Source: Streptococcus mitis (GTDB lineage: Bacteria; Bacillota; Bacilli; Lactobacillales; Streptococcaceae). From it: 64,000 bases of DNA. The stretch spans positions 434,001 through 498,000 of the forward strand of contig NZ_PKIE01000001.1 of the NCBI RefSeq assembly GCF_002860865.1, in the 5' to 3' direction. The first letter of the stretch is position 1. Each line of letters begins with the position of its first letter. A program made the position numbers and the translations under genes. The notes under the pieces were generated by a model that was given only the letters and a program-made list of their open reading frames with translations, was not told the origin of the DNA and ran no database searches. Positions 1 through 9,350 of the stretch are shown here, piece after piece.

Positions 1-1
1 G

Positions 2-2257
2 GCTGAGGCGGTGCAAACGACAGAAGGGCCCTTGTTGATCATGGCGGGGGCTGGTTCTGGAAAGACCAGAGTTTTGACCCACCGCATTGCTTATCTGATT
101 GATGAAAAGCTAGTCAATCCTTGGAATATCTTGGCCATTACCTTTACCAACAAGGCTGCGCGTGAGATGAAGGAGCGTGCTTATAGCCTCAATCCAGCCA
201 CTCAGGACTGTTTGATTGCAACCTTTCACTCCATGTGTGTGCGTATTCTGCGTCGCGATGCGGAGCATATTGGCTACAACCGCAATTTTACTATTGTAGA
301 TCCAGGGGAGCAACGAACTCTCATGAAACGCATTCTCAAGCAATTAAACTTAGATCCGAAAAAATGGAATGAACGGAGCATTTTAGGGACTATTTCCAAT
401 GCCAAGAATGATTTGATTGATGATGTAGCTTATGCTGCCCAAGCTGGCGATATGTATACGCAAATCGTAGCTCAGTGTTATACAGCCTATCAAAAAGAGC
501 TTCGCCAGTCAGAGTCGGTTGACTTTGATGATTTGATTATGCTGACCTTGCGTCTCTTTGATCAAAATCCTGATGTTTTGACCTACTACCAGCAAAAATT
601 CCAATATATCCACGTTGATGAGTATCAAGATACCAACCATGCTCAGTACCAACTGGTCAAACTCTTAGCTTCACGCTTTAAAAATATCTGTGTGGTTGGG
701 GATGCGGATCAGTCTATCTACGGTTGGCGTGGTGCTGATATGCAGAATATCTTGGATTTTGAGAAAGATTATCCCCAAGCCAAGGTTGTTTTGTTGGAGG
801 AGAATTACCGTTCAACTAAAACCATTTTGCAAGCGGCCAACGAGGTCATTAAAAATAATAAAAACCGCCGTCCTAAGAATCTCTGGACTCAAAATGCGGA
901 TGGGGAGCAAATCGTATACTATCGTGCCGATGATGAGCTGGATGAGGCTGTATTTGTAGCTAGAACTATCGATGAACTTAGTCGCAGTCAAAACTTCCTT
1001 CACAAGGATTTTGCAGTTCTCTATCGTACAAATGCGCAGTCTCGTACTATTGAGGAAGCCCTGCTCAAGTCCAATATTCCTTATACAATGGTCGGCGGGA
1101 CCAAGTTCTACAGCCGTAAGGAAATCCGTGATATTATTGCTTATCTCAACCTCATTGCTAATTTGAGTGACAATATCAGTTTTGAGCGTATTATCAACGA
1201 GCCTAAACGTGGAATTGGCCCAGGTACTGTTGAGAAAATCCGTGATTTTGCCAATATGCAAAACATGTCCATGCTAGATGCTTCAGCTAATATCATGTTA
1301 TCTGGTATCAAGGGTAAAGCAGCCCAGTCAATTTGGGATTTTGCCAATATGGTTCTGGATTTGCGGGAGCAACTGGACCAATTAAGTATCACTGAGTTGG
1401 TTGAGGCGGTTCTAGAAAAAACAGGTTATGTCGATATTCTTAATGTCCAAGCGACTCTAGAAAGCAAGGCTCGGGTTGAAAATATCGAAGAGTTCCTCTC
1501 TGTGACGAAAAACTTTGATGACACCTCTGATGTGCCCGAAGATGAAACTGGTTTGGACAAACTGAGTCGTTTCTTAAATGACTTGGCCTTGATTGCGGAT
1601 ACAGATTCAGGTAGTCAGGAGACATCAGAAGTGACCTTGATGACCCTGCATGCTGCTAAGGGTCTTGAGTTTCCAGTTGTATTTTTGATTGGTATGGAAG
1701 AAAATGTCTTTCCGCTTAGCCGTGCGGCTGAAGATCAAGATGAATTAGAAGAAGAGCGTCGTCTTGCCTATGTAGGTATTACGCGTGCAGAGAAAATTCT
1801 CTATCTGACCAATGCCAATTCACGCCTGCTTTTTGGTCGTACCAACTACAACCGTCCGACTCGTTTTATTAACGAAATCAGTTCAGACTTGCTTGAGTAT
1901 CAAGGATTGGCCCGTCCAGCAAATACAAGCTTTAAAGCGTCTTATAGCAGTGGTGGGGTTGCCTTCGGTCAAGGTATGAGTTTGGCTCAAGCTCTTCAAG
2001 ACCGTAAACGCAGTGCTGCCCCAAAATCTATCCAGTCAAGCGGTCTCCCATTTGGTCCATTTACAGCTGGCGCAAAATCAGCGTCTAGTGAGTCAAATTG
2101 GTCCATTGGAGATATTGCTCTCCACAAGAAATGGGGAGAGGGAACTGTTCTGGAAGTTTCAGGTAGTGGTGCTACGCAGGAATTGAAAATCAATTTCCCA
2201 GAAGTAGGTTTGAAAAAACTTTTAGCCAGTGTGGCTCCAATTGAGAAAAAAATCTAA
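2..2257 (+). CDS. pcrA: ATP-dependent DNA helicase PcrA (UvrD/Rep family), 5' partial
   Basis: Superfamily 1A 3'-5' DNA helicase used in repair and in clearing recombinases and replication conflicts. The reading frame is open from the first bases of the window, so the start codon lies upstream, probably by only a few tens of residues since PcrA is about 760 aa. All helicase motifs are visible: Walker [10 protein letters not shown] near visible residue 13, Walker B VDEYQDTN near 205, motif [15 protein letters not shown] near 234, motif [11 protein letters not shown], motif [12 protein letters not shown] near 545 and motif [11 protein letters not shown] near 590. The last 60 residues ([18 protein letters not shown]) resemble the Tudor-like C-terminal domain that contacts RNA polymerase. 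It lies 42 bases upstream of radC. The identification is secure; only the start is missing. Confidence 0.95.
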   Translation, partial: AEAVQTTEGPLLIMAGAGSGKTRVLTHRIAYLIDEKLVNPWNILAITFTNKAAREMKERAYSLNPATQDCLIATFHSMCVRILRRDAEHIGYNRNFTIVDPGEQRTLMKRILKQLNLDPKKWNERSILGTISNAKNDLIDDVAYAAQAGDMYTQIVAQCYTAYQKELRQSESVDFDDLIMLTLRLFDQNPDVLTYYQQKFQYIHVDEYQDTNHAQYQLVKLLASRFKNICVVGDADQSIYGWRGADMQNILDFEKDYPQAKVVLLEENYRSTKTILQAANEVIKNNKNRRPKNLWTQNADGEQIVYYRADDELDEAVFVARTIDELSRSQNFLHKDFAVLYRTNAQSRTIEEALLKSNIPYTMVGGTKFYSRKEIRDIIAYLNLIANLSDNISFERIINEPKRGIGPGTVEKIRDFANMQNMSMLDASANIMLSGIKGKAAQSIWDFANMVLDLREQLDQLSITELVEAVLEKTGYVDILNVQATLESKARVENIEEFLSVTKNFDDTSDVPEDETGLDKLSRFLNDLALIADTDSGSQETSEVTLMTLHAAKGLEFPVVFLIGMEENVFPLSRAAEDQDELEEERRLAYVGITRAEKILYLTNANSRLLFGRTNYNRPTRFINEISSDLLEYQGLARPANTSFKASYSSGGVAFGQGMSLAQALQDRKRSAAPKSIQSSGLPFGPFTAGAKSASSESNWSIGDIALHKKWGEGTVLEVSGSGATQELKINFPEVGLKKLLASVAPIEKKI

Positions 2258-2263
2258 TTTTCC

Positions 2264-2299
2264 ATCCTTCTCACGAATAATAAAGTGAGGAGGATTTTT
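2264..2299 (+). terminator. Intrinsic terminator of pcrA whose 3' arm is the radC ribosome binding site
   Basis: The arms ATCCTTCTCAC (2264-2274) and GTGAGGAGGAT (2285-2295) pair over 11 bp with one G-U, around a ten-base loop, and TTTTT follows at once. The GAGGAGG in the 3' arm is also the Shine-Dalgarno sequence of radC (ATG at 2300), so the folded hairpin would hide it. Confidence 0.7.
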
Positions 2300-2980
2300 A
2301 TGTACAGTATTTCATTCCAAGAAGATTCATTATTGCCAAGAGAGAGATTGGCCAAAGAAGGAGTTGAAGCGCTCAGTAACCAAGAGTTGCTAGCTATTCT
2401 ACTCAGGACAGGAACACGTCAAGCTAGCGTTTTTGAAATTGCCCAGAAAGTCTTGAATAATCTTTCAAGCCTAACAGATTTGAAAAAAATGACCCTGCAG
2501 GAATTGCAGAGTCTATCTGGTATCGGGCGCGTTAAGGCCATAGAATTACAAGCAATGATTGAACTGGGGCATCGTATTCATAAACATGAGACTATTGAGA
2601 TGGAAAGTATTCTCAGCAGTCAAAAGCTGGCCAAGAAGATGCAGCAGGAATTAGGGGACAAAAAACAAGAGCACCTGGTGGCGCTCTATCTCAATACTCA
2701 AAATCAAATCATCCATCAACAGACCATTTTTATCGGTTCTGCAACTCGTAGTATCGCTGAGCCGCGAGAGATTCTTCACTATGCTATCAAGCATATGGCG
2801 ACTTCACTCATCTTGGTCCATAATCATCCTTCAGGAGCGGTAGCGCCTAGCCGAAATGATGATCATGTCACTAAACTTGTGAAAGAAGCCTGCGACCTGA
2901 TGGGAATTGTCCTCTTGGACCATTTGATTGTCTCACATTCTAGTTACTTTAGTTACCGTGAAAAGACAGATTTAATCTAA
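2300..2980 (+). CDS. radC: RadC family JAB/MPN domain protein
   Basis: A 226-residue RadC (DUF2466/UPF0758) protein. The N-terminal part contains a helix-hairpin-helix stretch ([11 protein letters not shown], about residues 78-88). The C-terminal part is a JAB1/MPN-like metalloprotease fold with the metal motif HNHPSG followed by a downstream Asp (about residues 174-187). Despite its name, the family's role in DNA repair is unproven. I chose ATG 2300 because GTGAGGAGG is correctly spaced before it; a GTG at 2285 is in frame but is part of that ribosome binding site. Its stop codon overlaps that of the convergent amidotransferase gene by two bases. Confidence 0.93.
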   Translation: MYSISFQEDSLLPRERLAKEGVEALSNQELLAILLRTGTRQASVFEIAQKVLNNLSSLTDLKKMTLQELQSLSGIGRVKAIELQAMIELGHRIHKHETIEMESILSSQKLAKKMQQELGDKKQEHLVALYLNTQNQIIHQQTIFIGSATRSIAEPREILHYAIKHMATSLILVHNHPSGAVAPSRNDDHVTKLVKEACDLMGIVLLDHLIVSHSSYFSYREKTDLI

Positions 2981-3666
2981 AGTTCATTAACGACATAGTC
3001 AAAGAGATTTTTATCTTTGGGACGATTTTCAAATAGAAACTCTGGATGCCATTGGACACCGAGAAAGGCGACATCATCCGTACTCATGACAGCCTCAATG
3101 ATACCATCTTTAGGATCATGAGCTGCAATCTTTAAGTTAGGTGCTAAATCCTTAATACTCTGGTGGTGGAAGGAGTTGATATGGGAGATTTCTCCATAGA
3201 TTTCTCGGAGAACGGTATTTGGTTCTGTCACTAAGCGTTGGGTTGTGTACTCGGCGGAACAATCCTGCCAATGGTCTTCGATATCTTGGTACAAAGTTCC
3301 ACCCATGGCAACGTTAAAGAGTTGGGTACCACGGCAGACAGAGAAAATGGGCTTTTTCTGTTTAATAGCTTCCTTGATGAGGGCCAGTTCGAAGATATCT
3401 CTTTGAAGGTGGTAGTCATCACTATCAATGGTTTTTGGTTCACCATAGAATTTTGGATCAACATTTTGCCCACCTGTCAAGATGAGCTTGTCAATCATAC
3501 TGATATAGTGGCAGGCCATTTCTTGATTACCAATCGGTAGGATGATGGGAATCCCTCCAGCGTCTTTAACGCCTTCAACAAAGCCTTTTGCTGCGTAGCT
3601 CATCATGATGTCATCATCTGGATGAGTTTTTTCGTTTCCTGTAATCCCTATAACTGGTTTTTTCAT
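2977..3666 (-). CDS. Class I glutamine amidotransferase, gamma-glutamyl-GABA hydrolase-like (peptidase C26)
   Basis: A 229-residue stand-alone glutamine amidotransferase domain of the PuuD/peptidase C26 group, which hydrolyses gamma-glutamyl bonds. The nucleophile elbow [11 protein letters not shown] places the catalytic Cys at residue 111. The His-Glu pair is in GVQWHPEF (His207, Glu209). No synthase domain is fused and no polyamine pathway genes are nearby, so the substrate is unknown. It starts 17 bases after rex on the same strand and is probably co-transcribed with it, which hints at redox-linked expression. Confidence 0.88.
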   Translation of the reverse strand: MKKPVIGITGNEKTHPDDDIMMSYAAKGFVEGVKDAGGIPIILPIGNQEMACHYISMIDKLILTGGQNVDPKFYGEPKTIDSDDYHLQRDIFELALIKEAIKQKKPIFSVCRGTQLFNVAMGGTLYQDIEDHWQDCSAEYTTQRLVTEPNTVLREIYGEISHINSFHHQSIKDLAPNLKIAAHDPKDGIIEAVMSTDDVAFLGVQWHPEFLFENRPKDKNLFDYVVNEL

Positions 3667-3683
3667 AAAATGATTTTCGCTTT

Positions 3684-4325
3684 CTAATCCTCTTTTCGCA
3701 TGAAATAGAGGAGGGTTTGGAGTTCGCTTGTCAAATCGACATACTGAACGACCACATCTTTTGGTAAATGCAGATGGACTGGTGAAAAACTAAGAATTCC
3801 TTTCACGCCAGCATCCACCAAGAGATTAGCAACCTCTTGTGACTTAACGCTGGGAACGGTCAGGATAGCAGTCTTGACATCAGCATCCTTGATTTTATCC
3901 TTTATTTGAGAAATCCCGTAAATAGGAATCCCATCAGGGGTTTGGCTACCGACTTCGGGATGGTCATCTAGGTCAAAGGCCATGATAATCTTCATCTTGT
4001 TACGTTCGTGGAAGCGATAGTGGAGAAGGGCATGGCCCATATTTCCAATACCTACCAGCATGACATTGGTGATGGAGTTATCATTGAGCAAATCGGCAAA
4101 AAATGTCATCAGTTTTTTGACATCATATCCAAATCCACGCCGACCTAGTTCACCAAAATAGGAAAAATCACGACGTACGGTCGCTGAATCAATCCCAATG
4201 GCCTCTGCAATTTGCTTAGAGTTGGCACGTTCAATCTTTTCTGCATGAAATCTCTTAAAAATTCGATAGTAGAGAGAGAGTCTTTTTGCTGTAGCTTTTG
4301 GAATAGCAGACTGTTTATCTTTCAC
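3684..4325 (-). CDS. rex: Redox-sensing transcriptional repressor Rex
   Basis: A 213-residue Rex protein that binds DNA when the NADH/NAD+ ratio is low and represses fermentation and respiration genes. Residues 10-60 form the winged helix ([20 protein letters not shown] is the recognition region). Residues 88-200 are the Rossmann domain with VGIGNMG at 91-97. The length is typical. The downstream amidotransferase gene is on the same strand at short distance. An 18-base Rex-box-like palindrome lies just upstream (4365-4382), so autoregulation is likely. Confidence 0.95.
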   Translation of the reverse strand: MKDKQSAIPKATAKRLSLYYRIFKRFHAEKIERANSKQIAEAIGIDSATVRRDFSYFGELGRRGFGYDVKKLMTFFADLLNDNSITNVMLVGIGNMGHALLHYRFHERNKMKIIMAFDLDDHPEVGSQTPDGIPIYGISQIKDKIKDADVKTAILTVPSVKSQEVANLLVDAGVKGILSFSPVHLHLPKDVVVQYVDLTSELQTLLYFMRKED

Positions 4326-4364
4326 AAAATCACAACCTTTCTATTCTTCTATTTTATAGAAACA

Positions 4365-4382
4365 TTGTGAAAAAATCAACAA
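4365..4382 (-). promoter_or_regulatory. Probable Rex operator upstream of rex
   Basis: On the minus strand this reads TTGTTGATTTTTTCACAA, which fits the Rex-box form TTGTGAAWWWWTTCACAA at 16 of 18 positions. It sits just upstream of a minus-strand -10-like TATAAAAT at 4351-4358, so bound Rex would cover the -35 region. Confidence 0.7.
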
Positions 4383-4390
4383 AAACAAGA

Positions 4391-4415
4391 AAAAACTAAG
4401 AAAAATCTTAGTTTT
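4391..4415 (-). terminator. Terminator of the prs-desulfurase-DUF operon
   Basis: The arms AAAACTAAG and CTTAGTTTT flank a short A/T loop. On the minus strand the hairpin overlaps the stop codon of the small DUF gene and ends in a T run. Confidence 0.75.
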
Positions 4416-4623
4416 AATGTAAAAAATCTGCATGTGATAGAAAACGGTAGAGGTCTCCGACCAGACCTTGGTAAACTTCCTGGCCCTTAAAAGTCAAAGA
4501 AGTCACATAAAGTGTATCTGGTAGGGTCACACATCCTGACAGAGCCAGCATGAGAGCCTCATAATCTTCATACTTGAGAGTCCGCTCTACATGATAGTTA
4601 TCCTTATAGGTCAGTTCAAACAT
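4414..4623 (-). CDS. Small conserved protein, DUF4649-like
   Basis: A 69-residue acidic protein starting MFELTYKDNYHVERTLKY, with no signal peptide or membrane segment. It looks like the streptococcal DUF4649 group, recognised from memory only; no function is known. ATG 4623 gives the family-like start. An upstream GTG at 4659 is in frame but would overlap the preceding DUF1831 gene by about 29 bases. The gene lies 7 bases after the DUF1831 gene and ends at a terminator, so it closes the prs/desulfurase operon and may take part in sulfur trafficking. Confidence 0.7.
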   Translation of the reverse strand: MFELTYKDNYHVERTLKYEDYEALMLALSGCVTLPDTLYVTSLTFKGQEVYQGLVGDLYRFLSHADFLH

Positions 4624-4630
4624 TTTGGCT

Positions 4631-4978
4631 CTATCTTTCTGATTTTGTAAAGACACCACGTTCTACCAAGCTATCCATGAGGAAGTAGAATTTTTCCTGA
4701 TGAATGTGGTGGTCTTCTGATTTGAAAATATCAACTAGACGAAGGCCAAACTTGTCAGTGATATTGATTTTAGCCCCTGTAAGTTCCTTGTTAATAATGA
4801 TTTTGAGTTGGAAGCCTTCACCGCTGTTTGGCACTTTTTCCAAAAGGCGAGTCAATTCATAGTTACCAACCTTTGTCTCAAAAAAAGTGTTGTCTTTGAG
4901 GGTGAATTTTTTAACAGAAGGGCTAAGAGTGTAGTCGTAACGACAATTTTTTAACTGAATGGTTTTTTCAAATGCCAT
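4631..4978 (-). CDS. DUF1831 domain protein next to the cysteine desulfurase
   Basis: A 115-residue protein of the DUF1831 family, known from lactobacilli and streptococci and structurally solved but without an assigned reaction. It has no membrane segment or obvious catalytic motif. It starts only 4 bases after the desulfurase stop codon. This close coupling suggests a role as an accessory or acceptor protein of the desulfurase, but that is inferred from neighbourhood alone. Confidence 0.75.
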   Translation of the reverse strand: MAFEKTIQLKNCRYDYTLSPSVKKFTLKDNTFFETKVGNYELTRLLEKVPNSGEGFQLKIIINKELTGAKINITDKFGLRLVDIFKSEDHHIHQEKFYFLMDSLVERGVFTKSER

Positions 4979-4982
4979 ATGG

Positions 4983-6098
4983 CTAACCTCCGATAATTTC
5001 TTTTAAGGTTTTTGCGAGGGTTTGTAGGTCTTCAACAGTATTTTCTGGCGACAAACTGATACGAACGGATTCCTTCAAGCGTTCTGAATTTGCCCCATAC
5101 ATAGCTTCAAGAACATGGCTGGATTGAACAATGCCTGCCGTACAGGCTGAGCCAGTAGAGATTGAAATTCCAGCCAAATCTAGACGAAGGAGTAAGAGAT
5201 CATTTTTCTGGCCAGGAAATCCAATATTGAGAACATAAGGGAGATGATGTTCTCCTCTATTCAAGTAATATTGAATGTCCTCTAGCTCTGCCAGAAAGGC
5301 AGTTTCTAAATTTTGTACATGTTGAAAATGTTCTTCTTGTTTTTCTAGGTCTTCTTTTAGGGCTGCAACCATAGCCACTATGGCAGCTAGATTTTCAGTC
5401 CCTGCACGTTTTTTCTGTTCTTGGTCTCCGCCATGGAGATAGGAATCAAAGTCCATGCCAGATGCGTAGAGAAAGCCGATTCCCTTAGGACCATGGAATT
5501 TATGGGCAGAAGCGGTGAGAAAATCAATGCCCAATTCTTCTGGGTGTATAGGGATTTTTCCGATTGCCTGAACTGCATCGACATGATAGGCAGCAGGGTG
5601 TTGCTTGAGTATTTGGCCAATTTCAGCAATGGGCAGTAGGTTTCCTGTCTCATTATTGGCAAACATGGTTGAAACCAAAATCGTATCGCCACGTAAAGCT
5701 TTTTGAATTTGTTGGGCTGTGATTTCTTGATTTTCTGGCTGGATAATGGTTGCTTCAAAACCGAAGTGTTGAACCAAGTAATCAATGGTTTCAAGGACGG
5801 CATGGTGCTCAATGGCAGTTGTGATGATATGTTTTCCTTGTTCTTGATGACGAAGGCAGTACCCAATGATAGCAGTATTGTTGCCTTCAGTCCCACCAGA
5901 AGTGAAAAAGATATGTTGAGGTTTTGTCCCTAGTAACTGAGCTAGTTCCTGACGGGCTTCTCGCAAGAGTTTGCCAGCTTGACGACCATGACCATGAATA
6001 CTAGAAGGGTTTCCATGGGTTTCTTGCATCACCTTGGTCATAGCTGAAATAGCAACTGCTGACATAGGAGTCGTTGCAGCATTGTCCAAATAAATCAA
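4983..6098 (-). CDS. iscS: Cysteine desulfurase (class V aminotransferase, IscS/NifS type)
   Basis: A 371-residue PLP enzyme that takes sulfur from L-cysteine as an enzyme-bound persulfide. The N-terminal signature IYLDNAATTPM is present. The PLP-binding Lys is Lys200 in TASAHKFHGPKG and the persulfide Cys is Cys319 in ISTGSACTAG. The long Cys loop is of the NifS/IscS type (group I) rather than the SufS type. In Gram-positives such enzymes usually feed tRNA thiolation (MnmA, ThiI). No scaffold protein gene is adjacent; two small DUF genes follow instead. It lies 9 bases after prs on the same strand, so it is almost certainly in one operon with it. Confidence 0.9.
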   Translation of the reverse strand: MIYLDNAATTPMSAVAISAMTKVMQETHGNPSSIHGHGRQAGKLLREARQELAQLLGTKPQHIFFTSGGTEGNNTAIIGYCLRHQEQGKHIITTAIEHHAVLETIDYLVQHFGFEATIIQPENQEITAQQIQKALRGDTILVSTMFANNETGNLLPIAEIGQILKQHPAAYHVDAVQAIGKIPIHPEELGIDFLTASAHKFHGPKGIGFLYASGMDFDSYLHGGDQEQKKRAGTENLAAIVAMVAALKEDLEKQEEHFQHVQNLETAFLAELEDIQYYLNRGEHHLPYVLNIGFPGQKNDLLLLRLDLAGISISTGSACTAGIVQSSHVLEAMYGANSERLKESVRISLSPENTVEDLQTLAKTLKEIIGG

Positions 6099-6107
6099 AG
6101 AATCACC

Positions 6108-7067
6108 TTATTTCTTTTTGTTGTAGGCAAAGAGTGGGCTGACTGGTTTTCTTTCGTGGATACGGACGATAGCATCACCAATTAACTCACTAGCAGTGAT
6201 GTAGCATACGTTTTTAGGAGTTTTTTCTTTTGTTGCTACTGAATCAGTCACAAGAATTTCTTTAATATTAGTATTGTCAAGAAGTTCAGCAGCACCTTCA
6301 ACGAAGAGACCGTGGCTAGAAACAGCATAAATTTCTGTAGCCCCTTCACGTTCAACGATTTTAGCAGCTTCAGAGAAGGTACGTCCTGTATTTAAAATAT
6401 CGTCAATCAAGATGGCTTTTTTACCTTCAACATCACCGATGATATAACCTTCGTTGCGAGTTGCATCGTCTTGAGGATAGTCGATAATGGCGATAGGAGC
6501 ATCAAGATATTCAGCCAGGCTACGAGCACGTTTTACACCTGAATTTTTAGGGCTAACCACGACAACATCTGACCCAAGGAGCCCCTTATCGCAGTAATGT
6601 TTTGCAAATAGGGGAACTGTATAGAGGTTATCGACAGGAATATCAAAGAAACCTTGAACCTGAACAGCGTGTAAATCAAGCGTAAGGACACGGTCAACTC
6701 CAGCCTTAACCAGCATATTAGCAACTAGTTTAGCTGTAAGTGGCTCACGTGGTGAAGCAATGCGGTCTTGACGTGCATAGCCAAAATATGGAAGGACAAC
6801 GTTGATACTGTGGGCACTTGCGCGCACACAAGCGTCAACCATGATCAACAATTCCATTAGGTGGTTGTTAACAGGGAAACTTGTTGATTGGATGATGTAA
6901 ACATCATAACCACGGACACTTTCTTCGATATTTACTTGGATTTCTCCGTCTGAAAATTGACGTGATGATAGTTTTCCAAGTGGGACACCAACAGCTTGAG
7001 CAATTTTCTGTGCAATCTCTTGGTTAGAGTTGAGTGCGAAAAGTTTCATGTTTTTTCTATCTGACAT
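6108..7067 (-). CDS. prs: Ribose-phosphate pyrophosphokinase paralogue without the usual catalytic loop residues
   Basis: A 319-residue member of the PRPP synthetase family, which makes PRPP from ribose 5-phosphate and ATP. The family signature ([18 protein letters not shown] from residue 131) and the PRPP-binding loop [13 protein letters not shown] (218-230) are intact. The flexible loop that normally reads Asp-Lys-Arg-Arg and supplies catalytic Lys and Arg reads [13 protein letters not shown] here (residues 194-206), so those basic residues are missing. This suggests the second Prs paralogue known in several Firmicutes rather than the main enzyme. It could be poorly active, regulatory or use a different catalytic residue. 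It heads the operon with the desulfurase. Confidence 0.88.
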   Translation of the reverse strand: MSDRKNMKLFALNSNQEIAQKIAQAVGVPLGKLSSRQFSDGEIQVNIEESVRGYDVYIIQSTSFPVNNHLMELLIMVDACVRASAHSINVVLPYFGYARQDRIASPREPLTAKLVANMLVKAGVDRVLTLDLHAVQVQGFFDIPVDNLYTVPLFAKHYCDKGLLGSDVVVVSPKNSGVKRARSLAEYLDAPIAIIDYPQDDATRNEGYIIGDVEGKKAILIDDILNTGRTFSEAAKIVEREGATEIYAVSSHGLFVEGAAELLDNTNIKEILVTDSVATKEKTPKNVCYITASELIGDAIVRIHERKPVSPLFAYNKKK

Positions 7068-7178
7068 TATAGACCGTCCTCTGTAAACTTTTTAAATCCT
7101 AGCCATATCTGCCTAGCCTATATGAACTGGGATTTTTGTATTTTATCTTTTCTATTTTACCAAAAAATAGAGATTATT

Positions 7179-7748
7179 TCAGCTATTTTTCATGCTTTTG
7201 ACAAATCGGACCAATTTTGAGGGAGCTTTTTGATAAGTAATCTGATTTTCCTCTAAAAATTGTTGGAAATCCTGTTTGCCTTGCTCGTGATTTTCCACTT
7301 CAAGCTCTAATTCGTAATCTGTCATATCAAAGTACTGACTTTCATCCAGCGCCATGAGGCCAATAGCTGTTTGCATTTCATAGCGAAGTGTTGTTAGACA
7401 ACCGAGTACCTGCCATTTCTTGCTTTGAATACCATGTTTCGCCAATTCATCCAGTACTAGCCCTTGAGGAAGTTCTTTCTTGATCAAATAGTTTTCTGCA
7501 TCATTTAGTTGCAATTTTTGATTGTATTCCATGTTTCCAACACTTTGAGGGACTTTGAGTGTCAATTCTGCCCAGTCTTCAAAGGTTCGAATGCGCATAG
7601 CAACTTTCTTTTCTCGCAGCTCAAAATCAGGTGTGTCGATGTAGTAATTTTTTTGAAGAACAGGAGTGACACCTCTGAACTGGTCTTTTAGACGATCATA
7701 TTCATCTTTTTTCAAGAGTGTTTTCAATTCAATTTCTAAATGTTTCAT
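7179..7748 (-). CDS. CYTH domain protein (triphosphate tunnel metalloenzyme)
   Basis: A 189-residue protein of the CYTH/triphosphate tunnel family, cytosolic and metal-dependent, acting on tripolyphosphate-containing or similar phosphoryl substrates. The diagnostic N-terminal ExExK motif is present as EIELK (Glu5, Glu7, Lys9), and alternating acidic and basic residues typical of the beta-tunnel follow (AMRIRTFEDWAELTLK). It is divergent from the relQ operon, a neighbourhood seen widely in Firmicutes, and its partner may be nucleotide signalling. The exact substrate cannot be read from sequence. Confidence 0.88.
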   Translation of the reverse strand: MKHLEIELKTLLKKDEYDRLKDQFRGVTPVLQKNYYIDTPDFELREKKVAMRIRTFEDWAELTLKVPQSVGNMEYNQKLQLNDAENYLIKKELPQGLVLDELAKHGIQSKKWQVLGCLTTLRYEMQTAIGLMALDESQYFDMTDYELELEVENHEQGKQDFQQFLEENQITYQKAPSKLVRFVKSMKNS

Positions 7749-7786
7749 TTTTCTTACCTTTTCTTTATCTATGAAAGCGGATTATA

Positions 7787-7795
7787 TGATATAAT
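7787..7795 (+). promoter_or_regulatory. Extended -10 promoter of the relQ operon
   Basis: TGATATAAT gives a perfect TATAAT at 7790-7795 with the extended TG element, 81 bases before the relQ start. No clear -35 box is seen. Confidence 0.65.
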
Positions 7796-7876
7796 AGCTT
7801 TGTATTTATTGTATATAAATCTGGAGAAAAAATCAAAGATATTTTTGAAGGATAATATGAGAACAAGGGAGAATAT

Positions 7877-8548
7877 ATGACCTTAGAATGGGAAGAATTT
7901 CTAGATCCTTACATTCAAGCTGTTGGTGAGTTAAAGATTAAACTACGTGGTATTCGGAAGCAATATCGTAAGCAAAATAAGCATTCTCCGATTGAGTTTG
8001 TGACTGGTCGAGTTAAGCCAATTGAAAGTATCAAGGAAAAAATGGCTCGACGCGGTATTACTTATGCGACCTTAGAACACGATTTACAGGATATTGCTGG
8101 TTTGCGTGTGATGGTCCAGTTTGTAGATGATGTCCAAGAAGTTGTGGCTATTTTGCGCAAGCGTCAGGATATGCGGATCATACAGGAGCGAGATTACATT
8201 ACTCATCGAAAAGCCTCAGGCTATCGTTCCTATCACGTGGTAGTAGAATATACGGTTGATACTATCAATGGAGCCAAGACCATTTTGGCAGAAATTCAAA
8301 TTCGTACTTTGGCCATGAATTTCTGGGCAACGATAGAACATTCTCTCAACTACAAGTACCAAGGGGATTTCCCAGAGGAGATTAAGAAGCGACTGGAAAT
8401 TACATCCAAGATTGCCCATCAGCTAGATGAAGAAATGGGTAAAATTCGTGATGATATTCAAGAAGCTCAGGCACTTTTTGATCCTTTGAGTAGAAAATTA
8501 AATGATGGTGTAGGAAACAGTGACGATACAGATGAAGAATACAGGTAA
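7877..8548 (+). CDS. relQ: Small alarmone synthetase RelQ (GTP pyrophosphokinase)
   Basis: A 223-residue single-domain (p)ppGpp synthetase without hydrolase, TGS or ACT domains. It transfers pyrophosphate from ATP to GTP or GDP. Visible motifs are [15 protein letters not shown] (about 75-90), the ATP/GTP loop [15 protein letters not shown] (about 106-120) and [17 protein letters not shown] (about 138-155) containing the catalytic Glu. The C-terminal helices needed for the tetramer are present. It is first in a relQ-nadK-rlu-pta operon and overlaps nadK by 17 bases, suggesting translational coupling of alarmone and NADP supply. Confidence 0.93.
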   Translation: MTLEWEEFLDPYIQAVGELKIKLRGIRKQYRKQNKHSPIEFVTGRVKPIESIKEKMARRGITYATLEHDLQDIAGLRVMVQFVDDVQEVVAILRKRQDMRIIQERDYITHRKASGYRSYHVVVEYTVDTINGAKTILAEIQIRTLAMNFWATIEHSLNYKYQGDFPEEIKKRLEITSKIAHQLDEEMGKIRDDIQEAQALFDPLSRKLNDGVGNSDDTDEEYR

Positions 8549-9350
8549 ACGAATTGACCTGATAGCTAATAGAAAACCACAGAGTCAAAGGGTTTTGTAT
8601 GAATTGCGAGATCGTTTGAAAAGAAATCAGTTTATACTCAATGATACCAATCCAGATATCGTTATTTCCATTGGTGGGGATGGCATGCTCTTGTCGGCCT
8701 TTCATAAGTACGAAGACCAGCTTGATAAGGTGCGCTTTATCGGTGTTCACACTGGACATTTGGGCTTCTATACGGACTACCGTGATTTTGAGTTGGATAA
8801 GCTAGTGACTAATTTGCAACTAGATACAGGAGCAAGAGTCTCTTACCCAGTTCTGAATGTGAAGATCTTTCTTGAAAATGGTGAAGTGAAGATTTTTAGA
8901 GCATTAAATGAAGCCAGCATCCGCAGATCTGATCGAACTATGGTGGCGGATGTTGTGATCAACGGTGTTCCTTTTGAACGCTTTCGTGGAGATGGGCTAA
9001 CAGTTTCGACACCGACTGGTAGTACAGCCTATAACAAGTCGCTTGGTGGAGCTGTTTTACATCCTACCATTGAAGCTCTTCAGTTGACGGAAATTGCCAG
9101 CCTTAATAATCGTGTCTATCGAACGCTGGGCTCTTCCATTATTGTTCCTAAGAAGGATAAGATTGAACTCATGCCAACGAGAAACGATTACCATACTATT
9201 TCGGTTGACAATAGCGTTTATTCCTTCCGCAATATTGAGCGTATTGAGTATCAAATCGACCATCATAAGATTCACTTTGTCGCGTCACCGAGTCACACCA
9301 GTTTCTGGAATCGTGTTAAGGATGCTTTCATCGGCGAGGTGGACGAATGA
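8532..9350 (+). CDS. nadK: NAD kinase
   Basis: A 272-residue NAD kinase (PpnK) that phosphorylates NAD to NADP with ATP or polyphosphate. The catalytic GGDG is at residues 48-51 ([13 protein letters not shown]), and the second conserved motif [14 protein letters not shown] is near residue 160. I chose ATG 8532 because it gives the usual length and N-terminus; an ATG 12 bases upstream is possible. It overlaps relQ by 17 bases and the pseudouridine synthase by 4 bases (ATGA). Confidence 0.93.
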   Translation: MKNTGKRIDLIANRKPQSQRVLYELRDRLKRNQFILNDTNPDIVISIGGDGMLLSAFHKYEDQLDKVRFIGVHTGHLGFYTDYRDFELDKLVTNLQLDTGARVSYPVLNVKIFLENGEVKIFRALNEASIRRSDRTMVADVVINGVPFERFRGDGLTVSTPTGSTAYNKSLGGAVLHPTIEALQLTEIASLNNRVYRTLGSSIIVPKKDKIELMPTRNDYHTISVDNSVYSFRNIERIEYQIDHHKIHFVASPSHTSFWNRVKDAFIGEVDE

